Positions 30,152 through 38,976 of a stretch of DNA of 64,000 nt are shown here, piece after piece; position 1 is the first letter of the stretch, and every line of letters begins with the position of its first letter. Source of the stretch: JASGTU01 sp963821815. Lineage in GTDB: Bacteria > Chloroflexota > Anaerolineae > Caldilineales > Caldilineaceae. The position numbers and the translations under genes were made by a program. Location of the stretch: assembly GCA_963821815.1 (NCBI GenBank), contig CAWGFG010000005.1:36707-100706 (forward strand), in the 5' to 3' direction. The notes under the pieces were generated by a model. The model had not been told where the DNA came from. It searched no databases and was given only the letters and a program-made list of their open reading frames with translations.

Positions 30152-30169
30152 CGGGGAGAGCAGGTCACG

Positions 30170-30633
30170 CCTTCCCCGCTCGTTCAGGTCCGCTCGTCGC
30201 TCTCTTCGACACCTTTCTCAACGATTTTGTCTTCTGGTCGATGGTGAAGGCAGCCCCCAAGGTACTGCTGGTGGCGCTCGGCGTGCCAATGGCGGTGCAG
30301 GAGCAGCTATCGGAGGCGGAAACGGCGGAACTCCACGCGTTCCTTGAGTCCATCGTGCCGATGGGTGCACGACGTGTGGGCCAACTGCTGGAACAGCACA
30401 TGTCCGAATATGACACGACGCCGATTCACACAATCGAAGCAGCGACGCTGGTACTCCACGCGCCCGATGACACACTGGTCCCGATGGAGCACACGGAGTT
30501 CACCGATCAGTATGTGCCTGACGTTACGCTAGTGCCCATGCAGGAAGGCGGTCATCTGGCCTTGCTATTCAACAGGAATGCAGCGGCGCAGGAAGAGCTT
30601 CGCGGATTCCTGGCACAGCACAATTCGCAGTAA
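30170..30633 (+). pseudogene. Alpha/beta hydrolase, C-terminal part, cut by IS605
   Basis: The frame is open directly from the element border: LFDTFLNDFVFWSMVKAAPK, then TIEAATLVLHAPDDTLVPME (acid-residue Asp region) and MQEGGHLALLF with the catalytic histidine of the triad. The nucleophile-elbow half is missing. The IS200/IS605 copy A appears to have removed or separated it. The left flank of the composite unit is a different gene (DUF5671), so a deletion accompanied the rearrangement. Confidence 0.7.
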
Positions 30634-30635
30634 AG

Positions 30636-30868
30636 GCACAGTGCTAGTTGGCTCCCTACGCCGAGAATGTCTCGATTACATGCTTGTGCTCAACCAGGAG
30701 CGTCTCAATATCATCACTCGAGACCACGCCAAGTACTACAACAGGTGTGCGCCGCGTCAAGGATTGGCGCAGAGCATCCCAGTTCTGTTGGATGATCCGC
30801 CGGCTACGGGTGGGGGCGTCGCTCTTCCGGTGCTCGGTGGTTTACACCATTCACAAGTCATTTGACGC
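30636..30868 (+). pseudogene. Integrase-core transposase, C-terminal scrap
   Basis: The frame reads VGSLRRECLDYMLVLNQERL, ITRDHAKYYNRCAPRQGLAQ, SIPVLLDDPP and LPVLGGLHHSQVI. The block around the catalytic Glu (RRECLD) and 'YYNxxRPHQGL' is that of IS3/IS481-like integrase-core proteins. Only the last ~75 residues remain. Confidence 0.7.
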
Positions 30869-30927
30869 CCACACATCACGCTGTCCTTTGGTAGAATAGA
30901 GTACTGCATACTGGCTGAGCGTCGAGC

Positions 30928-31453
30928 CTACTTGCCGCCATCCCGATCTGCCGGAATGTAGGGGATGAGTCCTTTGGCGAACGCAATCTCCTGCACTTCA
31001 CGTGGCGCATGCCGCACATCTACGATTAGGCCATTCACTTCAAGCATCCAAACCAGCGGATTCTCATCGATAAGGCTGGGCAGACTCCAGTCTGGATCCA
31101 GCTGATACATATCGAACATATCACGGATAAGTCGGGCCTTGTTTGAACCACTGCTCTTGCTGACGCCAAACGCGGCGCATAGCTCATCTGCCGCGCATAT
31201 GTGGGTCTTGGCTCTTGTCAAAGAGGAAGTTGACGGTACCCAGCGCGTAGACAATACCACATGCCCAGATTTCAGGCTTCCCGCGCACGATGGGAGAAGG
31301 GCGCTTTCGTGCCAATTTCGCCGCCAGCTTGCGTGACAGCGTAGCATACTCGGCACTCAAATGTTCGTCGCAAACGGCATCTATCGATTTAACGATTGCC
31401 AGGTAGTGGGGCTCAACCGATTTTGGAACGGAGTCCGTTGATTGTGCTGTCAT
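30928..31453 (-). pseudogene. DUF6398-domain protein, one frameshift
   Basis: Starts at ATG 31453: MTAQSTDSVPKSVEPHYLAI, VKSIDAVCDEHLSAEYATLS, RGKPEIWACGIVYALGTVNF and LFDKSQDPHM. It then shifts frame at about 31197 to ADELCAAFGVSKSSGSNKAR, LIRDMFDMYQLDPDWSLPSL, WMLEVNGLIVDVRHAPREVQ and EIAFAKGLIPYIPADRDG. The two halves make one DUF6398 protein of about 175 aa, a family of unknown function with a helix-turn-helix-like centre. A single-base change separates them. Confidence 0.65.
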
Positions 31454-31515
31454 GTAGAAACAACCTCTCTTCGCGTACGTCAAGGCGATCGGATGCAGTC
31501 GACACCGCCTCAATC

Positions 31516-32199
31516 TTACCAGACATCTGCAACAAGCAGGTAGCGGGTTCGGCGGGCATGCTCGACATAGCCGGGGAGTTCAGCCTGCAAGGTGCGATCT
31601 TCCAGGATCGTGCGCAGAATCAACAATGACGCAGCAGGCACACTCAGCGCAAGTGCCCACCACGAGGTCAGAAGGATCGGGGTTGCGACAGCAGTCAGGA
31701 TCGTACCCGTGTAGCCCGGGTGACGCACAAAGCGGTACGGCCCACCGGTCGCTACCTCATGGCATCGCTCTGTCTGAATGCGGACAATCTGCGAAAAGTA
31801 GACATTCGCTGCGGTCGCCCACACGACAAGCGCATAACCGCAGCAGCAGACGACGAACGCACCGATTTGAGCCACAATGCCGATTCCGGTGCTCCAGCCA
31901 AAGCGATGATCCAGTCCGGCGATCACGAGGCACGGCACGCTGCATCACTCCGTAGATGCCCATGATGATGGTATCCCAACGCCTCGCACCCTTGGACGGC
32001 CGAGCCGTTCGTCCAGCCGTTCAGGGCTGTGTCGGAACGTCACAACGGCAGTGGCGACAATCCATGCACTGATGACGCTGAGCAGCGCCCATGCCGGCAG
32101 CCAGTCGATCTCACCCGCCGACCAGAAGAGCGCCACACCCGTGAGGGTGACACCTAGGGTCTCGCGCAAGGCAAAACGGGCAATGGTCTTCGTGTTCAT
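31516..32199 (-). pseudogene. Isoprenylcysteine-carboxyl-methyltransferase-family membrane protein, one frameshift
   Basis: From ATG 32199: TKTIARFALRETLGVTLTGV, ALFWSAGEIDWLPAWALLSV and RHSPERLDERLGRP. Near 31955 the frame shifts to LVIAGLDHRFGWSTGIGIVA, VYFSQIVRIQTERCHEVATG and GPYRFVRHPGYTGTILTAVA (the SAM-binding 'GPYRxVRHPxY' signature). It ends RTILEDRTLQAELPGYVEHA, with the conserved Glu/Tyr. It has several membrane helices. Such proteins methylate small molecules or lipids at the membrane; the substrate is unknown here. Confidence 0.75.
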
Positions 32200-32417
32200 G
32201 AGGTTTCGCGCTCAATTGACTGTGCTGGCGAGTCGATCAGTTCAAAGGGGACCAATGACATGTCAATCCAAACAGGCTTCATTCCCGGCAGGAACAACCC
32301 ACGACTGATTCACTTCTACGACCCCACCAAGAGGTGGTTGGTGAGGTATTGGGGCTTGCGGTTGGGTCCATGTTTGGGCTGTCGTACCTGGAGCTCTCAC
32401 CTTCGATTCCTGAACGC
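32200..32417. other. Intergenic
   Basis: No gene recognised; this is the upstream region of the methyltransferase gene. Confidence 0.3.
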
Positions 32418-32957
32418 CTAGCGCAACGGGGAGCGAAAACTGTCGTTTAGATCTTTGAACGTGTGTCTGTGCTCCTGCTCAAGGGTTTCCCTGGACGGCG
32501 CGAGCAAGGGCAGCGACATCATCTTCTCCTGCGCGCGCGCCATGACCACGCCATCTTCGCCCCTGAATACGGTGAACCGGAACCGGGCGTTGACGATGCC
32601 GCCCAGGGCCACCCCCATGGCATCGAAGACCATTTCGCCGTCTTCGCCGGTAGCGGTGTCCGGGGACGACGACTCGAGAACATGACAGCGGATTTTCATG
32701 AACCGTCCAACCTTCACGACATACTCATCGCCCGTCTTGAGTGGTTCTGTGGCTGGGGGAACCACGATGGTAGCGACGTTCTTGCCCCGTATCTTGCTCT
32801 CTGACCTCCACTTGCCCCAGTCCGTCTGAGTCGCAATCCTTTCCCATCCCGCCTCGACGTTCGGGCAGTTGGGAAGGGGTTCGGTAACCGTGACCGTCCA
32901 GTCTACATCGGCCGGCGCTACTGTCGAAACATCCGGCCGCCAAGGCAATCGTTTCAC
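32418..32957 (-). CDS. SRPBCC-family (START-like) protein
   Basis: The product is 179 aa and intact. The start is GTG 32957, supported by AGGAGG 7 bases upstream. The order of strands fits the SRPBCC helix-grip fold: VDWTVTVTEPLPNCPNVEAG, WERIATQTDWGKWRSESKIR, LKTGDEYVVKVGRFMKIRCH, VNARFRFTVFRGEDGVVMAR and a long C-terminal helix. The fold binds hydrophobic ligands; some members are cyclases, some are transporters or stress proteins. No signal peptide or catalytic motif points to one role. The next gene upstream is the damaged hypothetical at 33.0-33.4 kb. Confidence 0.65.
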   Translation of the reverse strand: MKRLPWRPDVSTVAPADVDWTVTVTEPLPNCPNVEAGWERIATQTDWGKWRSESKIRGKNVATIVVPPATEPLKTGDEYVVKVGRFMKIRCHVLESSSPDTATGEDGEMVFDAMGVALGGIVNARFRFTVFRGEDGVVMARAQEKMMSLPLLAPSRETLEQEHRHTFKDLNDSFRSPLR

Positions 32958-32996
32958 TAGAACCTCCTAGACCTGCTCGCTTCTGCGTTCTCGCCA

Positions 32997-33410
32997 TCAG
33001 ACCCTAGGTGTCGATCCGGCCGCAAAGCATCGTACAATCGTCGAGGATCGGAAATGCAAGGTCATTGGCTCCAAGCTTCGGTCTACAGTCGGGGCCGAAG
33101 CATCCACCGACACCATAAAGACTTGCGCTCCCTGTTCAGTCAGCAACTGCGCCAGCTGGTTGATCTCGGGGTTGTACGGCAGGTTATCCACTCAGGTGAC
33201 CAGCAGACAGCCCTGCGGCGGCAGCGCCTGCACCACCGTCCGCCAGTGGGGGATGTTCTGAAGCAATCTGGTGAGCACTTGCTGTGGATTGTACAAGTTG
33301 AGCAATGAGATTTCTTGTATGGACCGATTATAGCCCACTCCGCGGCGAATTGCCACCGTTGAAACCGGAATCTTGGTCTGGCCTATTTGCGCAATGAGAT
33401 GACGCAACAA
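32997..33410 (-). pseudogene. Hypothetical protein with in-frame TGA
   Basis: One frame runs from 33410 to 32997 with a single TGA at 33194-33192. Before it: IAQIGQTKIPVSTVAIRRGV, LLNLYNPQQVLTRLLQNIPH and VVQALPPQGCLLVT. After it: VDNLPYNPEINQLAQLLTEQ and GAQVFMVSVDASAP. The sequence context would be normal with Trp (TGG) at the stop. No family was recognised. Confidence 0.4.
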
Positions 33411-33506
33411 GCGAACGATATTTCCGTCATCCCATCGAAAAGTACCCTGGCACTTTTCTATGGATCGCGAATGGCGAGTCTGATGCTCTGCCGCCTGTCT
33501 TCAGTT

Positions 33507-33764
33507 CTACGTTTCATCTGACATCTCGAGTACTTCCCCTGAAACGGGCGGCATGGACTGGCGAGTTTCCTCTGGAACGCTCGTCAAGTCATTCGATTCG
33601 CTTTCGTACTTAAAAACTGACGAGCGCGTTTCTGGCGCCGTCAGTCTGCTTATCGCCATTTCCCTCCAGGATACGGTGCCCACCCATCCGCCAATCAATC
33701 CCCAGGCAAACAGGCCCAAGCCCTCACTCTTGACTGGCGATGTCAAAAGGTTGACTCCTTCCAT
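33507..33764 (-). CDS. Small single-span membrane protein linked to terminase modules
   Basis: The product is 85 aa: MEGVNLLTSPVKSEGLGLFA, WGLIGGWVGTVSWREMAISR and a polar, acidic C-terminal tail rich in Ser/Glu/Pro. One glycine/tryptophan-rich hydrophobic segment (about residues 16-33) could span the membrane. No family is known to me. It is transcribed away from the terminase genes. A decayed version with the same DNA start and end but broken frame sits at 62200-62460, so it belongs to the duplicated module. Its role (anchor, holin-like, or none) is not shown by the sequence. Confidence 0.5.
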   Translation of the reverse strand: MEGVNLLTSPVKSEGLGLFAWGLIGGWVGTVSWREMAISRLTAPETRSSVFKYESESNDLTSVPEETRQSMPPVSGEVLEMSDET

Positions 33765-33849
33765 ACGCAGCTTCTACTTCCGGCGCTGACAGTCGGCGAG
33801 AGACGACCCGCAGCCAGACTGCTTCCTGCTTGTCCCCAAGAAATAATGA

Positions 33850-33883
33850 GGCCTACGGAGCGTGGTCTGTAGTCCGCTTTTTC
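33850..33883 (+). terminator. Terminator-like hairpin in the TerS2 leader
   Basis: GGCCTAC pairs imperfectly with GTAGTCC across a 12-base loop and is followed by GCTTTTTC. The third module copy (62540) has the perfect partner GTAGGCC and a longer T-run, so this one is slightly decayed. Confidence 0.55.
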
Positions 33884-34283
33884 GTGTTTTTCCAAGGCGT
33901 TATGTCAATGTGTAACGGGCAAATCGCGCTGAAGATGAGATCTGCTATACTTGACGGTGAAGACCAGCTCAAATGTTCTGAGGGCTCATGAGCACAGGTT
34001 CGAGCCTGACGAATCTGGGTGAGAAGTGAACGTTACTGGGCGACCGGCTACAGACGTGTCTGGAACGACTGAGCAAGGAAGCGAAAGTTTCATCACTCCA
34101 ATGGTATGAGGTGCAGTCTAGCGTTTGTCACAACGAAGTGGGTGTTCTTGTACGGTTGGATTTGGCACGTTGTTCGGAATTGGATATTCCTGTGGCTTGT
34201 CGCGACCTGCAGATTCTATCGAAGGGTCGCTCTCTGGCCATGGAAACCGGGACCCTCGCGCAGGTCGCGCAAGGAAGAAAGTC
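33884..34283 (+). promoter_or_regulatory. Conserved leader of the TerS2-TerL1 operon
   Basis: About 400 bases with no convincing gene, partly conserved with 62575-62959 (shared GTGTAACGGGCAAATCGCGC and CAGACGTGTCTGGA). A -10-like TATACT at 33945 corresponds to TATAAT at 62639 in the other copy, which is a candidate promoter. No good -35 is visible. Confidence 0.4.
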
Positions 34284-35078
34284 ATGAAGGTTAGCAAAGG
34301 TAGGAACTTATCGACAAACGGCACGAACCGATCGAGCGCTAAGCCGGTCGGGAAATCAAACGCATTAGCTGTACAGTCATCGAACGATCCGTCGAGTCCA
34401 CAGCCATGGGACATGCAGCCCTGGGACACTTCGACTTCGTTCCATCGCTTCAGCCAGTTCTACCTGGCGCAACAACCCGCGCGCTCGCTAGTCGAGGCGT
34501 ATAGACGGTACAGGATCGGATCAGGATCGGATCAGGATCGAGTCCAGCGCATTAAAACGGCCCCAGGCGTTTGGAACAATTGGGCGTACGGTCGTGATAG
34601 CCATGGCCAACCCATCTCCGGCGCCCTGACTTGGGCCGAGCGCGCCCGCGCCTATGATGTCGAGCAGGCGCGCCAGGCGCAAATCGAATACGAAGCGAAA
34701 TGGAGGAGGCGGCAGCAGGAGCTGAGGGAGTCAGAGTGGCAAACAGGGACTCAGCTATTGGAGCGTGGCGAACGCATGCTCAAATCCATACTCTTCGAAG
34801 AGCAGGTCGATGAAACGGTCAGCGCTGACGGCACGACCCACATCACCAACATTACCTACGGGCCCACCAAATGGAGCGAAAGGGACATTTTGGCGACACT
34901 GCGGCTTGCGTCCGATCTGCGGAGGCGCGGGGCCGGCGAAGCGCCCACCAACCCGCGACCCGAAGTTGACTGGCGTGAGCAAGCGCGCAAGGCCGGCTTT
35001 GACCCTGACCAGCTGATGGACGATCTTTTTCAGGTACTGGCGGAGCAATATATGACTGGCGGTGACCAAAATGGCTGA
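34284..35078 (+). CDS. Terminase small-subunit-like protein, copy 2 (TerS2)
   Basis: The product is 264 aa. ATG 34284 is chosen because AAGGAAG lies 6-8 bases upstream and the same start position is kept in copy 3; the frame is open further upstream but is leader DNA. Domains by eye: a disordered basic N terminus; the shared block FHRFSQFYLAQQPARSLVEA-YR; RIKTAPGVWNNWAYGRDSHG; PISGALTWAERARAYDVEQA; a long charged helix; SADGTTHITNITYGPTKWSE; LATLRLASDLRRRGAGEAP; and a C-terminal helix. The gene's end overlaps the TerL1 start (35062 or 35071), so translation is probably coupled. The small-subunit role, recognising DNA for packaging, is inferred from this linkage, as no known TerS family signature is evident. 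Confidence 0.65.
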   Translation: MKVSKGRNLSTNGTNRSSAKPVGKSNALAVQSSNDPSSPQPWDMQPWDTSTSFHRFSQFYLAQQPARSLVEAYRRYRIGSGSDQDRVQRIKTAPGVWNNWAYGRDSHGQPISGALTWAERARAYDVEQARQAQIEYEAKWRRRQQELRESEWQTGTQLLERGERMLKSILFEEQVDETVSADGTTHITNITYGPTKWSERDILATLRLASDLRRRGAGEAPTNPRPEVDWREQARKAGFDPDQLMDDLFQVLAEQYMTGGDQNG

Positions 35079-37253
35079 GAATGATTTGGGCGCCATCAAC
35101 CCCAACACAATCGACGCAATCTTCCGCCGGCTCTTCCAGCACATTCAGGCGCAGCAGAACGAGCGCAAGCTCTATACGCCGGACAAGTACGTTCGCTATC
35201 GTGAGGATACGGTGCGTTTCGGCGTGGAGATACTGGGCGAGACCTTCACGCCCGATATCGTCCGCGTCATGGAGTCGGTGCGCGACAACCAGGTGACTAT
35301 CGCCCGCAGCGGGAATGGAACGGGCAAGTGCCTGGAACGGGACGAGTTGATCCATCTGGCCGATGGGTCGAGGATCGCGGCCGGCGAGCTGGTGGGGCGC
35401 AGCTTCCAGGTTCACTCGGTCGATGAGCGGCTCAACGTGCGGGTGAGCACGGCCTACGCGACGGACAACGGCGTGGAGCCGGTCGTGCGCGTCACCACGA
35501 CCACGGGACGCAGTATCGTCCGCACCCTCAACCATCCGCTGTTGTCGGCGGACTCGCACTTCGACCCTGGGCGGACGCCTCGGATTGGAAGGCCCCATTG
35601 GACTGAGGCAGGGAGCCTGCAAGTCGGCGATGTGGTCATGACCGTATCCGTTGCGCCGGCAGACGGCCATCGTTCGGTGGATGCGCACGAGATTCGCATC
35701 CTAGACCATCCGATCGGCGACGGAGCGCCAAGCGGCCATCTGCCCGTTCCCTTTGTCTGGGAACAGGTTGTGAGTGTCGAGCTGTTGCCGCCGGCGCCGA
35801 CGGTGGCGATTACCGTGCCGGGAGACGAGACCTTTCTGACTGACTTCGTGGAGCACAACACACACGCCGCGGCCCGCATCGCAGTCTGGTGGTATCTCTG
35901 CTTCCACCGCGTGCAAGTCTACACCACCGCAGCGCCGCCGGCGAGCAACCTGCGCAACCTGCTGTGGGGTGAGATCGGCACCCTGGTAGCCGCCCACCCA
36001 GAGCTTTTTCAGAGCAGCATCGTCACGGACATGATGATCAAGCGGGCGGAACAGGAGTTTATAACCGGCGTCCTGGTGCCCAGCAGCGGTCTGGCCTCCG
36101 AACGCCAGGCTCGCTTCTCCGGCAAACATGCACCCAACCTGCTCTTTATCGTGGATGAGGGCGATGCGGTGCCTGATCCGGTCTACGACGGCATCGAGTC
36201 CTGTATGTCGGGTGGCCACACGCGGCTTCTCGTCACCTTCAACCCGCGCGATCGCACGGGTCCCATCTACCGCAAGGAGCGGGAGAACCAGGCCAATGTG
36301 GTGGAGTTGTCGGCCCTGAATCATCCCAACGTGGTGAAGGGCGAGAACTATCTTTCCCGGCGCCGTGGACCGGGAGACGACCGTGCGCCGCATCAACGAG
36401 TGGACGCGCCCGCTACAGGAGACCGAGGTGGTGGACGGCCAGAGCTTCGAACTCCCCGACTATCTGGTCGGCGTGGTAGGCTCTGACCGCCGCGGAAACA
36501 AGTACCCGTCGCTGCCGCCGGGCTGGCGCAGGGTGACCCAGAACCAGTTTTCGCACATGGTGCTGGCCCGCTACCCGGCGGCTTCTTCCACCCAGTTGAT
36601 CAGCGAGGAGTGGGTCAACAACGCCGTCTCTCGCTGGTGCACCCATGTGGCCAAGCACGGCGAGATACCGCTGCGTGGAATCAATGGCATCTTCGGCGTG
36701 GATGTGGGCGAGTACGGCTCAGACCCCTCGGTGCTCTGCATGCGCTACGGTGGCTGGGTGGCCCCCATGCAGCAGTGGTATCACACGGACGTCCTGACGA
36801 CCGGCGATATGGTGGCCGACGCGTACGTGACCTACAACGGGTTCCGAGTGAACGTAGACGCCACCGGCGTGGGCGCGGGCGTTTCGCCTCAGATAAGGCG
36901 TTGTTTCCGGGCCAAGAAGATCGCCTTACCGCACGGGCGACGTGGTGGCGGTCAAGGTGGCGGAGAAAGCCACGAAGAAGCTGGAGATGGGCGAGTTCGC
37001 CCAGATGCGCGACCAGCTGTGGTGGTCGGTGCGGGAGTGGCTGCGGGACGATCCGGGGGCCATGCTGCCGCCGGACGAGGAGTTGCGCGAGGAACTGCTG
37101 GCGCCGCTCTACTACTTTGACGACCACCGTCGCATTAAGGTCGCCAGCAAGGACACCCTGCGCGGCCAGTTGGGGCGCAGTCCCAACAAGGCCGACGCCT
37201 TGGCGTTGACCTTTGCGCCGGAAGGCAAACGCGTGTTGGTGGCCATTATCTAG
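35071..37253 (+). pseudogene. Large terminase copy 1 (TerL1) with an intein; two frameshifts
   Basis: TerL is the phage packaging motor: an ATPase joined to an RNase-H-like nuclease. The start is ATG 35071, or GTG 35062 in frame, inside the 3' end of TerS2. Order: RFGVEILGETFTPDIVRVME; adenine-side VTIARSG; Walker A GNGTGK-[intein]-T; HAAARIAVWWYLCF; Walker B LLFIVDEGDAVPD; coupling motif LLVTFNPRD; nuclease acids in FGVDVGEYGSDPSVL, VNVDATGVGAGV and SPNKADALALTF. Without the intein the protein would be about 550 aa, normal for TerL. Two single-base insertions break the frame: near 36351 (FPGAVDRETT is restored by dropping one base) and near 36926 (AYRTGDVVAVKVAEKA likewise). All catalytic residues survive, so the damage is recent or artefactual. 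No portal or capsid gene follows. Confidence 0.88.
35329..35859 (+). other. Mini-intein (177 aa) in the Walker A loop of TerL1
   Basis: The insert lies between the Walker A lysine (GNGTGK) and its expected Thr. First residue Cys; block A CLERDELIHLADGSR; block B VVRVTTTTGRSIVRTLNHPL (the TxxH is TLNH); a LQVGDVVMTVS strand before the linker region; block F VVSVELL and TVAITVPGDETFLTDF; block G VEHN, followed by extein Thr. The Cys1, block-B His, penultimate His and terminal Asn needed for class 1 splicing are all present. There is no LAGLIDADG or HNH endonuclease, so it is a minimal intein that cannot home by itself. Length and reading frame (531 bases) are exact. P-loop insertion is a known intein hot spot in terminases and other ATPases. 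Confidence 0.92.
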
Positions 37254-37706
37254 CGGGTTCGAGTCCGTTTCTGCAGACGTATGCGGAACGGATGCGAACA
37301 TAGTGAGAGCGGTCGGGCTGGCAACGAACGGGCTGGCATCGTTCGGACGGTCATCCGATCTGATCTTCAGCCAGTGCGCAGCGAGGGTTGCGAGTCGATC
37401 GGCCGCTAGGCCGATTGGAGCAGCACTTGTCACGGGCAGGCCACTGGCTACGCTCCCAGTCACTGGCAGCGCATTCCTACAGTTTTCTGTATCAACCTGG
37501 TACTGTTCGTAGGTTAACGGAATGTTCGTGTCGGCGTACCATTTTTCCCTTACCCAGCACTCTTATCTGTCACAGCGACGAATAGCCTAGTCGGATCAGC
37601 CAGAAGTCCCTCACGCCCTGGATCACAGTTCAGTACAATCGATATTTGTGAACGGATCCATTTGATGCTGCTCCGAGTTTGATTCAATCGTCTGTGAGGG
37701 CTCCTG
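37254..37706. other. Intergenic after TerL1, no gene recognised
   Basis: No portal-like or other phage gene begins here; only motif-free short frames are seen. The region ends with the ribosome-binding site of the secreted protein gene at 37707. Confidence 0.4.
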
Positions 37707-38912
37707 ATGTCGTTCTTGTGCATACCGCTTTTGCGCATGCGGTTCTTCTTCATCGTTGTACTGATTCCTGTGCTGTCTGTCTGTTGGACTACTCCTGTAA
37801 GCGCCCAAGTAGAAACCCCGAAGACGCAGTACCTGCCTTCGATCTCTCTCAATGACAACGGCAGCTGGGCGTGGACAACGAGCGAATCGCTGTCGCTGGA
37901 GCCTAGCCCAAGGAATACACCCGTATTGGCCGTCGACAGTCTGGGACGAGTCCATGCATTGTGGGATACGAGGGAGACGCCCCACTATATATACCACACA
38001 TACCAAACACATGCGGGTTGGACGGAACCGAAACCAGTATTTGAATCATTGGGCGCGTCATCCATACTCCACAAGCCTCTAGTCCTTGACGACGGAACGC
38101 TGCACCTGATCTGGCGCACAAACCTCGGTCGTGATGTTGATGACCACAATCGACTACTGTATTCTGTCTTTGATGGCTACGAATGGCGCGCCATAGACGA
38201 AATCTATGGGTCTGATACTTCATGGGTTCAAGGAATGGTCCACACGACGGCGGATGGTGAAATACGTCTAACAGTGATTGATGGGTCCTTGTCTGCACAT
38301 GCCATACAAATGACCCCGAATGGTTCTGGCTGGAGCAGGACTGAGCCGATCTCACCAGGATTTATCTCTTCTTGGGTCTGGCCAGACATGGAAGGCGGAA
38401 TTCGCTTTTATGGAAAGACCGGATCGCAAGGATTGCTTTTTACCCACTGGAAGGAAGGGGTGCTGGTGCAGGACAAAATGCGAATGACCGCACCAGGTTC
38501 TTTGCAGGGAACGAGCCTGGACTCCAATAATAACCTACATTTCTATTGGAAAGGTCAAGCGCCGGTACCAGGTGGTACTGAGGATGGGTTATTCTATCAG
38601 TGCTTGCGAAGCGATCTCACCTTAGAGCCAGAGCGTATTCTGAGCGGATACAACAAGATAATCTATTCGATGATTGGTGCGACTGATCGTACCGGTCAGT
38701 TCGCCTTGCTGTGGAATGAAGAAAATCGCGGGTACAGACTTGGTCTATGGCAGGGGTGCCTACAGGTTGGAGTCAGACAAGTGCCCATTCACCCTGGGTA
38801 CACCGTAGTAACCACCGCTCTGTATGGCTCCCCCGACAAATTCTGTGTTCTCCTGCAAAACAGCGATAGTCACTACAAAACTGTCTGTGCAACGTATGTG
38901 CGAGCGAACTAA
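37707..38912 (+). CDS. Secreted beta-propeller-like protein, 401 aa
   Basis: The ATG at 37707 has GTGAGGG 7 bases upstream; ATG 37737 is an alternative. A signal peptide is clear: MRFFFIVVLIPVLSVCWTTP with likely cleavage after VSAQ. Then follows QYLPSISLN, a motif like the Chloroflexota YLP tails but placed at the N terminus. The mature part has repeated strands such as NTPVLAVDSLGRVHALWDTR, KPLVLDDGTLHLIWRTN, HTTADGEIRLTVIDGS and LDSNNNLHFYWKGQ, spaced like the blades of a sialidase/BNR-type propeller. No catalytic residues are identifiable. It is complete and undisturbed, which is rare in this window. It probably acts outside the cell, perhaps in carbohydrate binding (inference). Confidence 0.7.
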   Translation: MSFLCIPLLRMRFFFIVVLIPVLSVCWTTPVSAQVETPKTQYLPSISLNDNGSWAWTTSESLSLEPSPRNTPVLAVDSLGRVHALWDTRETPHYIYHTYQTHAGWTEPKPVFESLGASSILHKPLVLDDGTLHLIWRTNLGRDVDDHNRLLYSVFDGYEWRAIDEIYGSDTSWVQGMVHTTADGEIRLTVIDGSLSAHAIQMTPNGSGWSRTEPISPGFISSWVWPDMEGGIRFYGKTGSQGLLFTHWKEGVLVQDKMRMTAPGSLQGTSLDSNNNLHFYWKGQAPVPGGTEDGLFYQCLRSDLTLEPERILSGYNKIIYSMIGATDRTGQFALLWNEENRGYRLGLWQGCLQVGVRQVPIHPGYTVVTTALYGSPDKFCVLLQNSDSHYKTVCATYVRAN

Positions 38913-38976
38913 TGGGCTACGCCGTACACCCATTCGTTGCCCTCTACGGAACGGGACAACACGTTCAGCAATCTTT

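Larger units (their letters stand above)
28513..30168 (+). mobile_element. IS200/IS605-family element (tnpA + tnpB), copy A
   Basis: The left end holds an imperfect hairpin (GTGCCA...TGGCAC around CCCC-TTTTCAAA-GGGG, 28525-28567). tnpA and tnpB follow head to tail, and the right end is a hairpin GCTCCCTCGCTTTAGC...GAGAGC (30137-30161) followed by AGGTCAC. Ends with subterminal hairpins and no inverted repeats fit single-strand Y1 transposition. Partial copies or ends occur at 1.8, 33.4, 44.8 and 61.0 kb. Confidence 0.85.
33453..35078 (+). repeat. Terminase-associated module, copy 2 (paired with 62146-63720)
   Basis: Starting at ATGGATCGCGAATGGCGAG, DNA here and at 62146 stays alignable for about 1.5 kb: first a reverse-strand small membrane gene, then a terminator-like leader, an unannotated spacer, then the small terminase gene. 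Identity by eye is high in the first 700 bases and lower in the coding part. The pairing of non-coding and coding parts suggests both were copied as one element. Confidence 0.75.

Noticed and set aside
33434..33452. Possible additional IS605 copy before the terminase module
   Set aside because: Only a short solo left-end-like sequence (complement of CCATAGAAAAGTGCCAGGG) is present; too little to call an element.
34530..34545. GGATCGGATCAGGATCGG micro-repeat in TerS2 as a regulatory site
   Set aside because: It is a short in-frame repeat encoding GSGSD; copy-number slippage in coding DNA is the simpler reading.
34852..35688. 278-codon reverse frame across TerS2/TerL1 and the intein
   Set aside because: Antisense to well-supported coding sequence, with Arg/His-rich random composition and no motifs.
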